Assembly: GCF_016711335.1 (NCBI RefSeq)
Contig: NZ_JADJTF010000001.1
Location: 2,356,001 to 2,420,000 of the forward strand
Direction of reading: 5' to 3'
Source of the DNA: Thiofilum sp.
GTDB lineage: Bacteria; Pseudomonadota; Gammaproteobacteria; Thiotrichales; Thiotrichaceae
Length of the DNA stretch: 64,000 nt
In this document: positions 9,399 through 17,849 of the stretch, piece after piece
Position numbering within the stretch: the stretch's first letter is position 1
Layout: each line of letters begins with the position of its first letter
The notes under the pieces: model-generated
Told to the model about the DNA's origin: nothing
Seen by the model: only the letters and a program-made list of their open reading frames with translations
Database searches by the model: none
Position numbers and translations under genes: made by a program

Positions 9399-9638
9399 TT
9401 ACATTATAATATTATTAAGAATCAGCACCCGGTAGGCGGGTTGGTATTGCCATTTCAGCAGGTGCATGAGCAGAGTTTCCAAAAAGGATTGCAAGGCACG
9501 CTTTTCGGATTTACTCATGTCCTCGATTTCCTCGATGATGTGTTCCCAATCTACTTGATCGAATTTGCGTTCGCGCAGGAGTTGTGCTTGTTGTAATGAC
9601 CAAGTGTAGAGGTCTTGGTCGTAGGTGGCTTGGTTCAT
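9399..9638 (-). pseudogene. DUF29 family gene, 3'-truncated
   Basis: The 79-residue frame matches the N-terminal half of DUF29 proteins: YDQDLYTWSLQQAQLLRER, then VDWEHIIEEIEDMSKSEKRAL and LLMHLLKWQYQP. Family members continue for about 70 more residues (typically ~145). Here the match stops after WQYQP and the frame ends in unrelated residues. No continuation of the family is visible in the other frames downstream. DUF29 has no established function. It lies between a Uma2 gene and the wbpM-like gene, and its 5' end was copied into the micro-ORF at 6432-6542. Confidence 0.65.
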
Positions 9639-9764
9639 GGTGCTACCTGTGTATTGGGTGGGATAGATAAGCGGGCGGGTTCGCCGTGCCTACTTGCGCC
9701 GTAGATGTAGTTACGTTTTCCCTGCATATTATCAGGTCAACTCATTGGGGCGATGCTGTAGTGT

Positions 9765-10370
9765 TTATCCGTTTTTTTGCATGGGGAATGGAACATCTAA
9801 CCCGACTTCACGCCTGACTCTGCGGTAGATATGGTGTACGGCTATTTCTAAACCAACCGATTCCAGCATTAGGGTGTCTTCGGCGTAATAGGATTCTAAT
9901 TGCCAATGGGTGCGGCGGCGGTAAACCCGTAGATAGGGCGTTTCTTGCGAAACCACGACGTATTCCAGCAGGGTAGGAATTTGGGTGTAATTATCGAATT
10001 TTTCTTTGAGGTCAACCCGCTTGGTTGAGCCAGATAGCACTTCGACAATCAGTATGGGGTTAGTGCGGTAATACGGGTCGTCAGTATTTTCACCACAAGC
10101 TGCCATGATGTCAGGGTAATAGGAAAACGGTTTGTTGTCGCGGGTTTTTCCAATCACTTTCATGTCAGATTGCCAGACGCGACAGGTGTCTTTCAGGGCA
10201 TTATCGATAGCAGAACCAAGTGTATGAGCGATGGTGTTATGGGTTTCACTAGCGCCTGCCATGGCGTAGATTTCACCCTCCACGTATTCGCTGCGGGTAT
10301 CTACGTCGCGTTCGCCTTCCAGATAGTCATCGAAGGGGATGTAAGTTTGTTTTAAAGCTTGCATTACCAT
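9765..10370 (-). CDS. Uma2 family (DUF820) putative endonuclease, copy 2
   Basis: This 201-residue Uma2 protein has RSEYVEGEIYAMAGAS, HNTIAH, WQSDMKV, YYPDIMAACG and NPILIVEVLSGSTKRVDLKEKFDNY. The last segment carries the acidic/Lys residues of the PD-(D/E)XK-like core. It is a close paralogue of the gene at 30632-31213 and less similar to the copy at 6545. A second ATG two codons in (10364) is an equally possible start. The function in the cell is not known. Confidence 0.87.
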   Translation of the reverse strand: MVMQALKQTYIPFDDYLEGERDVDTRSEYVEGEIYAMAGASETHNTIAHTLGSAIDNALKDTCRVWQSDMKVIGKTRDNKPFSYYPDIMAACGENTDDPYYRTNPILIVEVLSGSTKRVDLKEKFDNYTQIPTLLEYVVVSQETPYLRVYRRRTHWQLESYYAEDTLMLESVGLEIAVHHIYRRVRREVGLDVPFPMQKNG

Positions 10371-10427
10371 AGGATTGCTTCCGCTCTACTGTGTTGATTT
10401 AGTAAATATTTCAACAAGTATAGCAAA

Positions 10428-10685
10428 TTAGCGCTGGTTTTGCTGGTAGGCTTGGGCGGTCTGGTGTAGGGCTTTGTCGACGCTGACGGGGGGCAAGCCA
10501 AGCAAGTCGCGGGTTTTGCTGATGTCGATTTGTAGGTGGTCGCAGAAGTGTTGGGTGATGGCGTGCGTGCCCATTAGGATTAGTGCGGTTTCTAGCCAGC
10601 CTTGGGGGATGGGGAGTAAGCGTGCAGGTTTGCCTAAGGCGTAGCTGAGGCATTGCAGGAGTTCGGTGATGGAAAGGTCTTCGCC
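10428..10685 (-). pseudogene. C-terminal remnant of an NAD-dependent nucleotide-sugar epimerase
   Basis: Immediately after the stop of the initiating sugar transferase, another frame encodes about 85 residues ending at a TAA at 10428. It begins GEDLSITELLQCLSYALGK and continues with RLLPIP, QIDISKTRDLLGLPPVSVD and ALHQTAQAY. This matches the C-terminal end of WbpV/GalE-like SDR epimerases that commonly precede a WbpL-like sugar transferase. No start codon or Rossmann domain is present, so it is a 5'-deleted relic. Its base composition is GC-richer than the neighbouring genes. Confidence 0.7.
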
Positions 10686-11278
10686 TAGCTCACAATGGCT
10701 CTAAACGTGCGCATGATCAGTATGAGGTCTAACAGTACGTTGTGGTTGGTGGCATATTGAGTGTAATAGCGAAGCTTAATCGGCAGTATGGTTTCTTTGT
10801 AAGTTTGTTCGGGATTATCAGATTGCCCTAGCAGGGTATTTTCATTTTTGAATTCGATGGATGCTAGATCCGTAATGCCGGGTTTAACGGAGAGTACGAC
10901 TTCACGCAGGTGCTCTGGGTAACAGGCGACGTATTTGGGGACTTCGGGGCGAGGACCGACTAAACTCATCTTGCCGATGACAACATCGATCAGTTGTGGG
11001 AGTTCGTCGAGCTTATAGTAGCGCAGAAACGCACCGGAGCGAGTGATGCGGCTGTCATTGCCAACCGTAATTTGCAGGCCACGCTTTTCTGCATCCGTTA
11101 CCATAGTGCGGAATTTGTGGATGCGGAAGGTTTTGCCGAATTGTCCAACTCGTTCTTGGCGAAAGAAAATGGGACCGAGAGAATCCCACTTAATCCAGAC
11201 TGCAATTATCAGAAAAAGTGGGCTAAGTAAAATTAAACCTACAGTGGCAAAGAAAAAGTCGAAGAGTCGTTTTGACAT
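10685..11278 (-). CDS. Initiating sugar-phosphate transferase (WcaJ/PglC family)
   Basis: This 197-residue monotopic membrane enzyme transfers a sugar-1-phosphate to undecaprenyl phosphate to start repeat-unit assembly. Visible features are an N-terminal hydrophobic helix (~7-27), PIFFRQERVGQFGKTFRIHK, FRTM, the catalytic DE pair in KLDELPQLIDV, and KMSLVGPRPE, then KPGITDLASI. The lack of extra N-terminal membrane helices gives the short PglC-like form. It overlaps the upstream aminotransferase gene by 40 nt. With the WbpM-type dehydratase it suggests a 4-amino or N-acetylated 6-deoxy sugar as first residue, which is an inference. Confidence 0.9.
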   Translation of the reverse strand: MSKRLFDFFFATVGLILLSPLFLIIAVWIKWDSLGPIFFRQERVGQFGKTFRIHKFRTMVTDAEKRGLQITVGNDSRITRSGAFLRYYKLDELPQLIDVVIGKMSLVGPRPEVPKYVACYPEHLREVVLSVKPGITDLASIEFKNENTLLGQSDNPEQTYKETILPIKLRYYTQYATNHNVLLDLILIMRTFRAIVS

Positions 11279-12438
11279 TCTTGTAGAATTCCCTTAATGG
11301 CGTTGATAACTCTTGTTTGGTCTTCATCTGTCATTTTGGTGTAGAGAGGCAAACTCACCGCTTGTTCATACGTTGCTAGACTATAAGGGAAATCTTGTGG
11401 TTGTAAGTGATAGCTATCACGCCAATAGGGATGTAGGTGTAAAGGGATGAAATGAACACTGCAACCAATGCCATGTTCTGCCATCGCTTCGATAAATTGG
11501 TTACGCTCGATACCCATTTGTGGGGTTAAGCGTAGCACATATAAATGCCAAGCGTGTAAATCGCCATCCAGTGCGCTAGGTGGGAAGAGCAGGGGTAAGT
11601 CTGCGAGTTCACGGGTGTAGCGTTCTGCCATTTCCTGACGACGTTGTTGGAAACGGTTAGCTTTCTGTAATTGATGGATACCAAGTGAAGAAGCTAAATC
11701 AGTAAGATTGTATTTGAAGCCGGGGGCTACCACTTCATAATGCCAAGCGGGTTTGTTGGAGGTGTAGCGGTCGAAAGCATCGCGGCTAATACCATGTAAG
11801 CGCATGATTTTGCAGCGGGCGGCTATTTCTGGGTTGCGTGTCACGATCATGCCGCCTTCGCCGGTGGTGATGGTTTTGGTGGCGTAGAAGCTGAAAACGG
11901 TGACATCGCTATCCAGTGAGCCAATTAGCTGATCTTGGTAGCGCGTGGGAAGAGCGTGGGCGGCATCTTCCACTACTTTGAGGTTGTGTTTACGGGCAAT
12001 CGTTAAAATGCTCGTCATATCACAGGCTAAACCGGCGAAGTGGACGGGGATGATCGCTTTGGTTTTAGGGGTAATGGCTGCTTCAATTTTGTTGGGGTCG
12101 ATATTGAAGGTGTTGGGGGCAATATCAACAAAGACAGGGTGTGCGCCTAAGTACCGGATGACTTCGGCGGTGGCTGTGAAGGTGTAGGGTGTGGTGATGA
12201 CTTCATCGCCTGCGCTGATACCGATAGCTTCGAGTGCTAAATGCAAGCCAGCAGTGGCAGAGTTGACGGAAATGGCTTCACAATTACCACCGATGAATTC
12301 AGCGAAGTCGGATTCAAAGCGTTTGGTTTTGGGACCGGTTGTTACCCAGCCTGAGCGCAGAGAGTCAATAACTTCGTTAATTTCAGCTTCGTCAATATCA
12401 GGTAGGGCAAAAGGCAAGAAGTTATTGAGGTTGTTCAT
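11239..12438 (-). CDS. DegT/DnrJ/EryC1/StrS-family sugar aminotransferase (PglE/ArnB-like)
   Basis: This 399-residue PLP enzyme has GWVTTGPKTKRFE, SATAGLHLALEA, ITTPYTFTATAEV, the PLP-contacting VVEDAAHA and a catalytic Lys in FYATKTITTGEGG. It would aminate a keto-sugar nucleotide; given the WbpM-type dehydratase and PglC-like transferase nearby, a UDP-4-keto-6-deoxy-HexNAc is a reasonable substrate, but that is inferred. It overlaps the upstream GNAT gene by 4 nt (ATGA) and the downstream transferase by 40 nt. Confidence 0.87.
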   Translation of the reverse strand: MNNLNNFLPFALPDIDEAEINEVIDSLRSGWVTTGPKTKRFESDFAEFIGGNCEAISVNSATAGLHLALEAIGISAGDEVITTPYTFTATAEVIRYLGAHPVFVDIAPNTFNIDPNKIEAAITPKTKAIIPVHFAGLACDMTSILTIARKHNLKVVEDAAHALPTRYQDQLIGSLDSDVTVFSFYATKTITTGEGGMIVTRNPEIAARCKIMRLHGISRDAFDRYTSNKPAWHYEVVAPGFKYNLTDLASSLGIHQLQKANRFQQRRQEMAERYTRELADLPLLFPPSALDGDLHAWHLYVLRLTPQMGIERNQFIEAMAEHGIGCSVHFIPLHLHPYWRDSYHLQPQDFPYSLATYEQAVSLPLYTKMTDEDQTRVINAIKGILQECQNDSSTFSLPL

Positions 12439-13025
12439 GTTTTATTCTCTAATTGCTTTTCCATATAATATTGTCCCTTGATATACCCTGTGATTATGAA
12501 GCCTGATTTTATGTAAAAATTAATAGCTACTAAGTTAGAGCAGGTGACATATAAGCCGAGTCTTTTAATTTGGTTGTGTCTACAGTATTCAAAAGCCCAC
12601 TCCATTAAACAGGTTCCAACTCCCTTGGTATCAGGGCGAGCTGCAATAGATAAGATAATATCACTAGCTTCAACAAATGATTCACTATGTTGAAAACTGT
12701 GCTTGAGTTTTTTTAATAAAATTTTAAGTAGCAGCTTGGGTTTAAAAATAAAGTAAAAGAATAATTCCACTCTTTCCTTTTGTTTGAATTGACTGATTTT
12801 TGATGGCAAATCTTTTCCAAAAAAAAGGAAGCCAAGCAAGTTGTTTTTTTGTTGGTTAAGACAAGCTATGGAAACAACATCATTACTTAAAAATAAGGAG
12901 TAGTATTTTTCTAATAGTTTTTGACTAAGACTTCCTGAAAGATGATCTTTTGGATAGCTTTCTCTATGAGTTTTAGCGACTTCGCTTATCTGGTCTTTTG
13001 TTATCGGCTCAACTAAATACTTCAT
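12435..13025 (-). CDS. GNAT-family N-acetyltransferase
   Basis: This 196-residue protein is of the GNAT fold. Motif A is recognisable as ILSIAARPDTKGVGTCLMEWAF, with the Q/R-x-x-G-x-G/A-like acetyl-CoA loop. GLYVTCSNLVAINFYIKSGF is the usual motif B. It could acetylate the amino sugar made by the neighbouring aminotransferases (WecD-like role), but sequence alone does not give the substrate. Both ends overlap neighbouring genes by ATGA, so it is tightly coupled in the operon. The coding region is very AT-rich. Confidence 0.8.
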   Translation of the reverse strand: MKYLVEPITKDQISEVAKTHRESYPKDHLSGSLSQKLLEKYYSLFLSNDVVSIACLNQQKNNLLGFLFFGKDLPSKISQFKQKERVELFFYFIFKPKLLLKILLKKLKHSFQHSESFVEASDIILSIAARPDTKGVGTCLMEWAFEYCRHNQIKRLGLYVTCSNLVAINFYIKSGFIITGYIKGQYYMEKQLENKT

Positions 13026-14146
13026 TGATTTATCTCGAATGAATTTACTACTGAACTAATTAGCATGGCTTGATCTGTTGTTAGAGTAGGTGATATTGGC
13101 AGACTTATTACTTGACGATGTATCTGTTCTGTCAATAAATATTCATGATTGTTCCACTGCTTAAAGGCTTGTTGTTGGTGAGGTGCTATAGGATAATGAA
13201 TGAGTGTTTGTATGCCAGCAATATTTAAATGTTTTTGTAATGATTCGCGATTTGATGTTCGGATGACATATAGATGAAAAACATGTCCATCTAGTGATTC
13301 TAATGTGCTTTCTAAAGAAATGGGTGTCTGAATGTCTTTATGGTTAATATGCTTGGTGTAAGCAAGTGCAACCTCTTTACGATGTTTTATTTCTTTATCA
13401 AGATACTTGAGTTTTACTCGCAATATAGCCGCCTGCATTTCATCGAGTCGGCTATTTAGACCCTGATAGATATTTTCATATTTTTTATGACTGCCGTAGT
13501 TGCCAATAGCTCTGACCGTATTAGCTAACTCATCATCGTTAGTCGTAACCGCACCTGCATCACCTAATGCACCTAAGTTCTTACCAGGGTAGAAACTAAA
13601 ACCTGAAGCATCCCCCCAGCTACCTGCTCTTTTCCCATTAAGAGATGCTCCATGGGCTTGAGCAGAGTCTTCTAGAACTAACAAGTTGTGAGTTTTAGCT
13701 ATAGCAATAATTTCAGGCATTGGAGCAAGCTGACCGTATAAATGTACCGCGAGTATGGCTTTTGTGTTAGGCGTAATTGCTTGTTCAATTAGATCTGGAT
13801 TGATATTGTAAGTAGTAATGTCAGGCTCTACTAATATAGGTATTAGTCTGTTCTCCGTGATAGCCAATATAGAAGCAATGTAAGTATTTGCTGGAACAAT
13901 AATCTCATCACCTTCCTTAAGCTTTCCTAGTTCTTTCCAAGCTCGTAATACTAGAATGAGAGCATCTAAGCCATTGGCAACACCGATGCAATGTTTAGTT
14001 CCACAATAGTCAGAAAATTCACGCTCAAAGCTGTACACTTGCTCACCTTGAATATACCAGCCAGAGTCAATAACCTGCCTAACTGCTTCTGTTAATTCAT
14101 CCTTGTATTGTGAATTAACTGCTTTTAGATCTAAAAAATTAATCAA
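13022..14146 (-). CDS. dTDP-3-amino-3,6-dideoxy-hexose transaminase (FdtB/QdtB-like)
   Basis: This 374-residue PLP aminotransferase of the DegT family has IDSGWYIQGEQVYSFE, GVANGLDALILVLRA, VPANTYIASILA, VLEDSAQAHGA and the Lys of FSFYPGKNLGALGDAGA. It sits directly after a FdtA-type ketoisomerase and an acetyltransferase, the gene set that converts dTDP-4-keto-6-deoxyglucose to a 3-acetamido-3,6-dideoxyhexose (Fuc3NAc or Qui3NAc). The start is a TTG overlapping the previous stop (TTGA); no suitable ATG lies near. The choice between galacto and gluco product cannot be made by eye. Confidence 0.85.
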   Translation of the reverse strand: MINFLDLKAVNSQYKDELTEAVRQVIDSGWYIQGEQVYSFEREFSDYCGTKHCIGVANGLDALILVLRAWKELGKLKEGDEIIVPANTYIASILAITENRLIPILVEPDITTYNINPDLIEQAITPNTKAILAVHLYGQLAPMPEIIAIAKTHNLLVLEDSAQAHGASLNGKRAGSWGDASGFSFYPGKNLGALGDAGAVTTNDDELANTVRAIGNYGSHKKYENIYQGLNSRLDEMQAAILRVKLKYLDKEIKHRKEVALAYTKHINHKDIQTPISLESTLESLDGHVFHLYVIRTSNRESLQKHLNIAGIQTLIHYPIAPHQQQAFKQWNNHEYLLTEQIHRQVISLPISPTLTTDQAMLISSVVNSFEINQ

Positions 14147-14706
14147 GTTGCTTGCCTATTTAAAGTATTTTCGTTAAGTTGATAACCTGCCAAGCAGGCT
14201 GGACACGTATAATTTTCCAGTTTTGTACCACATTCACAAACATATCCATATTGTTTTGCAGGGTTACCATATACTAATGCATAAGGTACGATATTTTTAG
14301 TGACTACACTACCTGCACCTACCATGGCATAAGCTCCGATTTCAATACCACCAATGATCGTAGAGTTCGCTCCAATAGATGCGTGATGATTAATAACTGT
14401 TGATAAAAAGCTGATGGGGCGTTGTTTAGAGCGTGGTGTGAAATCATTGGTGAAAGTTACATTTGGACCAATAAAGACATTATTCCCAACTCGCAGACCA
14501 TCCCATAATTGAACGCCTGATTTTATAGTAACATTATCACCGATCACGACATCATTTTCGATTAATGTTAAAGCATTGATGTTGCAATTATTCCCGATTT
14601 TTGCTTTTGCTAAAATAACGCTGAATTGCCAAATTGTAGTATTTTCACCAATATGGCTAGTTTGCACATCTGCTAGAGGATGAATGTTAGAATTGGTTAG
14701 TGACAT
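14143..14706 (-). CDS. Left-handed beta-helix acetyltransferase for dTDP-3-amino sugar (FdtC/QdtC-like)
   Basis: This 187-residue hexapeptide-repeat protein (repeated [LIV]-G-x-x-x-x units such as IGNNCNI, IGDNVTI, VGNNVFI, IGANSTI) is expected to act as an acetyl-CoA-dependent trimer. The C-terminus carries a small Cys4 zinc-ribbon-like segment (CECGTKLENYTCPAC), common in WxcM/FdtC-type acyltransferases. It is encoded between the ketoisomerase and the 3-aminotransferase, overlapping both, which supports N-acetylation of the dTDP-3-amino-3,6-dideoxyhexose. Confidence 0.85.
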   Translation of the reverse strand: MSLTNSNIHPLADVQTSHIGENTTIWQFSVILAKAKIGNNCNINALTLIENDVVIGDNVTIKSGVQLWDGLRVGNNVFIGPNVTFTNDFTPRSKQRPISFLSTVINHHASIGANSTIIGGIEIGAYAMVGAGSVVTKNIVPYALVYGNPAKQYGYVCECGTKLENYTCPACLAGYQLNENTLNRQAT

Positions 14707-15091
14707 TTAAAAACTCTTGATAGTCACGAATATAATCGTTTTCATCGTAGTATTGGTTAGCTAGAACCATCAGTACGCAATCTGAGGTAAAGTTGTGCAT
14801 CTCTCTCCAAGTCAAGTCCTCAATAATTAAACCAACAGTGGAGTTATCGAGCGTGATTTCCTCTCGCTGTTTTCCATTGTCTAATATAAATTGACAAGAA
14901 CCCGTAACACATACAGCTAGTTGTTTTAGATTCCTATGTGCATGAAAGCCACGTGATACACCATGTTTTGTTCCAAAAATATAGTAAACGCGCTTTATTT
15001 CAAAGGGTACACTTTTATTAGCTTCCAGCGCGACTAATGAACCACGTTCATCACCAAGCGGTTTAAAATTTACAGTTTTTATTAAACTCAT
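14687..15091 (-). CDS. dTDP-4-oxo-6-deoxy-glucose 3,4-ketoisomerase (FdtA/QdtA-like cupin)
   Basis: This 134-residue cupin-fold sugar isomerase has the family pattern DERGSLVALEANKSVPFEIKR (split here: DERGSLVALE, then PFEIKRVYYIFG), SRGFHAHRNLKQ with the catalytic His pair, and a final region YYDENDYIRDY. It would convert the RmlB product to the 3-keto isomer used by the downstream 3-aminotransferase. It overlaps rmlA (ATGA at 15088-15091) and the acetyltransferase gene by 20 nt. Confidence 0.88.
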   Translation of the reverse strand: MSLIKTVNFKPLGDERGSLVALEANKSVPFEIKRVYYIFGTKHGVSRGFHAHRNLKQLAVCVTGSCQFILDNGKQREEITLDNSTVGLIIEDLTWREMHNFTSDCVLMVLANQYYDENDYIRDYQEFLNVTNQF

Positions 15092-15960
15092 AGACTTTGC
15101 TCCACTAAACCTATCAAATATTGTCCATAGCTATTTTTGGATAAATTATTTGCAGCCTGCATTACTTGCTCTTGTGTAAGCCAGCCATTTCGCCACGCTA
15201 TTTCTTCTAAGCAGGCTACCTTATAACCCTGACGTTTTTCAATGGTTTCTACAAACATCGCTGCTTCTAACAGACTTTCATAAGTACCTGTATCTAGCCA
15301 AGCAAAACCACGACCTAAAAGTTCAATATTTAAACTACCACGTTCAAGATATAATTGATTTAATGTGGTTATTTCTAACTCCCCTCGATGTGAAGGTTTT
15401 ATCTGTTTAGCAAGTTCAACTACATCACTATCGTAAAAGTATAAACCAGTAACCGCATAGCTGGATTTAGGTTTCGTGGGTTTTTCTTCTATGCTGATAA
15501 CTTTCTTGTTTTTATCAAATTCTACAACACCAAAACGTTCTGGGTCTTTAACTTGATAGCCAAATACAGTGGCACCCATTTTACGGTTGGATGCGCGTTG
15601 CAGAATAGGCGTGAAACCTTGTCCCCAAAAAATATTGTCACCTAAAATTAAGCACACATTATCTCTTCCAATAAAGCTTTCTCCGATGATGAAGGCTTGT
15701 GCTAATCCATCTGGACTAGGTTGAATGGCATAGCTAAGTTGAATTCCGAAATTATTGCCGTCACCTAATAGTTTTGTAAAATTAGGTAAATCTTCCGGGG
15801 TGGAAATGATTAATATTTCACGAATGCCTGCTAACATTAACACAGATAGCGGATAGTAGATCATGGGTTTATCGTAAATAGGCAGTAACTGCTTAGATAC
15901 GCCCTTGGTAATTGGGTACAAGCGAGTACCAGTACCACCAGCTAAAATAATACCTTTCAT
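15088..15960 (-). CDS. rmlA: Glucose-1-phosphate thymidylyltransferase
   Basis: This is the first step of dTDP-sugar synthesis. From ATG 15960 the 290-residue protein starts MKGIILAGGTGTRLYPIT, the canonical nucleotide-binding loop, followed by KQLLPIYDKPMIYYPL, LGDNIFWG and EEKPTKPKSSYAVTGLYFYD. A GTG start at 15987 would add nine residues overlapping rmlB and is less likely. Its product feeds RmlB and then both the 3-amino and 4-amino branches. No rmlC or rmlD is present, so dTDP-rhamnose is not made here. Confidence 0.95.
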   Translation of the reverse strand: MKGIILAGGTGTRLYPITKGVSKQLLPIYDKPMIYYPLSVLMLAGIREILIISTPEDLPNFTKLLGDGNNFGIQLSYAIQPSPDGLAQAFIIGESFIGRDNVCLILGDNIFWGQGFTPILQRASNRKMGATVFGYQVKDPERFGVVEFDKNKKVISIEEKPTKPKSSYAVTGLYFYDSDVVELAKQIKPSHRGELEITTLNQLYLERGSLNIELLGRGFAWLDTGTYESLLEAAMFVETIEKRQGYKVACLEEIAWRNGWLTQEQVMQAANNLSKNSYGQYLIGLVEQSL

Positions 15961-15967
15961 TTTGTTG

Positions 15968-17047
15968 CTACTCTTGATTGGTTTCACCGAGCCGAGTCAA
16001 CTGGTAATCACCATTCAAGACTCTTTGCCACCATATGGTATTATCTAAATACCACTGTACTGTTTTCTTCATACCACTTTCAAAACTTTCTTTTGGTTTC
16101 CAGTGTAGTTCACGTTCGATTTTACTAGCATCAATGGCATAGCGGCGATCATGGCCAGGGCGGTCTTTTACGAAAGTAATCAGGTCTTCGTAGCGTGCTT
16201 CTTGTGGGCGCAGCTCTTGCAGAATAGTGCATAGTGTTTTCACCACTTGAATATTCTGTTTTTCATTATGACCGCCGATATTGTAAGTTTCGCCAATCCG
16301 TCCCTTGGTTACAACCTGATAAAGAGCATGGGCATGATCTTCTACATACAGCCAGTCACGAATTTGGTCACCTGTACCGTATATGGGGAGAGGTTTGCCA
16401 TGCAGAGCATTCAGGATAATATGTGGTATTAACTTTTCGGGGAAATGATAAGGTCCGTAGTTGTTGGAACAGTTGGTAATAATCGTCGGCAACCCATAGG
16501 TTTTACGCCACGCACGAACGAGGTGGTCGGAGCTGGCCTTACTGGCTGAGTAAGGACTGCTGGGTTCATAAGCCGTACTTTCGGTAAACAGGTGTTTTAG
16601 TGCTTGTCCGTTTTCATTAGGATGAGGTAAATCACCATAGACTTCATCAGTGGATATATGGTGAAAGCGAAAGGTCTGTTTACGCATTTCGTCCAAACCT
16701 TGCCAATAAGCACGAGCCACTTCTAGCAGTTTATAAGTACCAATGATGTTAGTTTCAATAAAGGCAGAAGGACCATCAATGGAACGATCTACATGACTTT
16801 CTGCCGCTAAATGCATAATGGAATCAGGCTGATGTTGGCGAAAGACGCGCTCTAATTCAGTGCGATTACAAATATCCACTTGTTCAAAAAAATAGCGATT
16901 TGAATCACTAACCTTTATGAGGTTTTCAAGATTACCTGCGTAGGTTAACTTGTCCAGATTGATAACACTATCATCAGTATTTTGAATAATGTAGCGAATA
17001 ACTGCTGAGCCAATAAAGCCCGCACCACCAGTAATTAATATTTTCAT
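15968..17047 (-). CDS. rmlB: dTDP-glucose 4,6-dehydratase
   Basis: This 359-residue extended SDR has the NAD-binding TGGAGFIGSAVIRYI at the N-terminus, HLAAESHVDRSIDGP, STDEVYGD (catalytic Asp-Glu), and PYSASKASSDHLVRAW carrying the Tyr-x3-Lys. It converts dTDP-glucose to dTDP-4-keto-6-deoxyglucose, shared by the FdtA/B and WecE branches. Its start overlaps the end of the GT2 gene (ATGA). Confidence 0.96.
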   Translation of the reverse strand: MKILITGGAGFIGSAVIRYIIQNTDDSVINLDKLTYAGNLENLIKVSDSNRYFFEQVDICNRTELERVFRQHQPDSIMHLAAESHVDRSIDGPSAFIETNIIGTYKLLEVARAYWQGLDEMRKQTFRFHHISTDEVYGDLPHPNENGQALKHLFTESTAYEPSSPYSASKASSDHLVRAWRKTYGLPTIITNCSNNYGPYHFPEKLIPHIILNALHGKPLPIYGTGDQIRDWLYVEDHAHALYQVVTKGRIGETYNIGGHNEKQNIQVVKTLCTILQELRPQEARYEDLITFVKDRPGHDRRYAIDASKIERELHWKPKESFESGMKKTVQWYLDNTIWWQRVLNGDYQLTRLGETNQE

Positions 17048-17847
17048 AAAAATCTTTTAATGAACTTAAAATCGGAAATTTTTGAAATGATGTGATCGTA
17101 AAAATAATGAAGCAAAATAGCTCTTAACCATACATTAGGGCTGACCAGATGGTAATTTTTTGCAAGAATAAAAGCTTTCTGTTGAAAAATTTTTCTTCTT
17201 CCAGCAGTTATCATCGTATTTTGATTATGAGTCCTGTACATTAAAAGAGGCTCTGCAACATGTGTAAATTCAGTTTCGGCAGCGGCACGTATAACAAAAT
17301 CCCAATCCTCCTCACGTAGATTCTCATCAAAACCACCTATTTCATCATAAAGTTTTCTTGAGAAAAGCATACTGCCAGCAGGGACATGTTGCCTGATGAA
17401 AACAGAATTTAAAATTTTTCCCGACAATGGCTTGGCAGGAAAAAGACGAATAATTTTCCCTGAGTCAGAAACGAATTCCTGGGCCTGAGAAAAGCAAAAA
17501 TGAGAGTTTCTATTATTTTTTAGCACTTCAATCTGTTTTTCAATTTTAGTTGGTTGCCAATAATCATCTGATGCCAGTAATGCCACATAGTCACCTTTTG
17601 ATAGTTCACGTATACCACGATTTAGTGTTTTGCATACGCCAATGTTACTTTGTGAAATAAAGTGAAAAGATTTTTTTTCGGCTAATTCAGTCAATAATTC
17701 AATAGAGCCATCTCTTGAACCATCATCAATAACTATTAGTTCAATATTTTGATAGGTTTGACTAATTACGCTGTCAATGGCATTAATAATGTATTTCTCA
17801 TGGTTATAAGACGGTATAATGACACTGACTAAAGGATTCTTATTCAT
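17044..17847 (-). CDS. Family 2 glycosyltransferase
   Basis: This 267-residue GT-A enzyme has VSVIIPSYNHEKYI at the N-terminus, VIDDGSRDGSIELL (nucleotide-binding DDGS), the metal-binding-like LLASDDYW (DxD region) and EEDWDFVIRAA. It probably adds one residue of the repeat unit at the cytoplasmic face. There is no membrane helix that would suggest a synthase. Donor and acceptor cannot be read from sequence. It overlaps rmlB by 4 nt and lies 2 nt after the GT4 gene. Confidence 0.88.
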   Translation of the reverse strand: MNKNPLVSVIIPSYNHEKYIINAIDSVISQTYQNIELIVIDDGSRDGSIELLTELAEKKSFHFISQSNIGVCKTLNRGIRELSKGDYVALLASDDYWQPTKIEKQIEVLKNNRNSHFCFSQAQEFVSDSGKIIRLFPAKPLSGKILNSVFIRQHVPAGSMLFSRKLYDEIGGFDENLREEDWDFVIRAAAETEFTHVAEPLLMYRTHNQNTMITAGRRKIFQQKAFILAKNYHLVSPNVWLRAILLHYFYDHIISKISDFKFIKRFL

Positions 17848-17849
17848 TT

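Noticed and set aside
9303..9596. 97-codon plus-strand frame
   Set aside because: It is antisense to the DUF29 fragment and has no ribosome-binding site or family resemblance.
10411..10653. 80-codon minus-strand frame rich in Pro/Arg/Thr
   Set aside because: It is a shadow of the epimerase remnant, whose own frame gives recognisable SDR C-terminal sequence.
11945..12481. Two plus-strand open frames of 80-96 codons
   Set aside because: Both are antisense shadows of the intact DegT-family aminotransferase gene.
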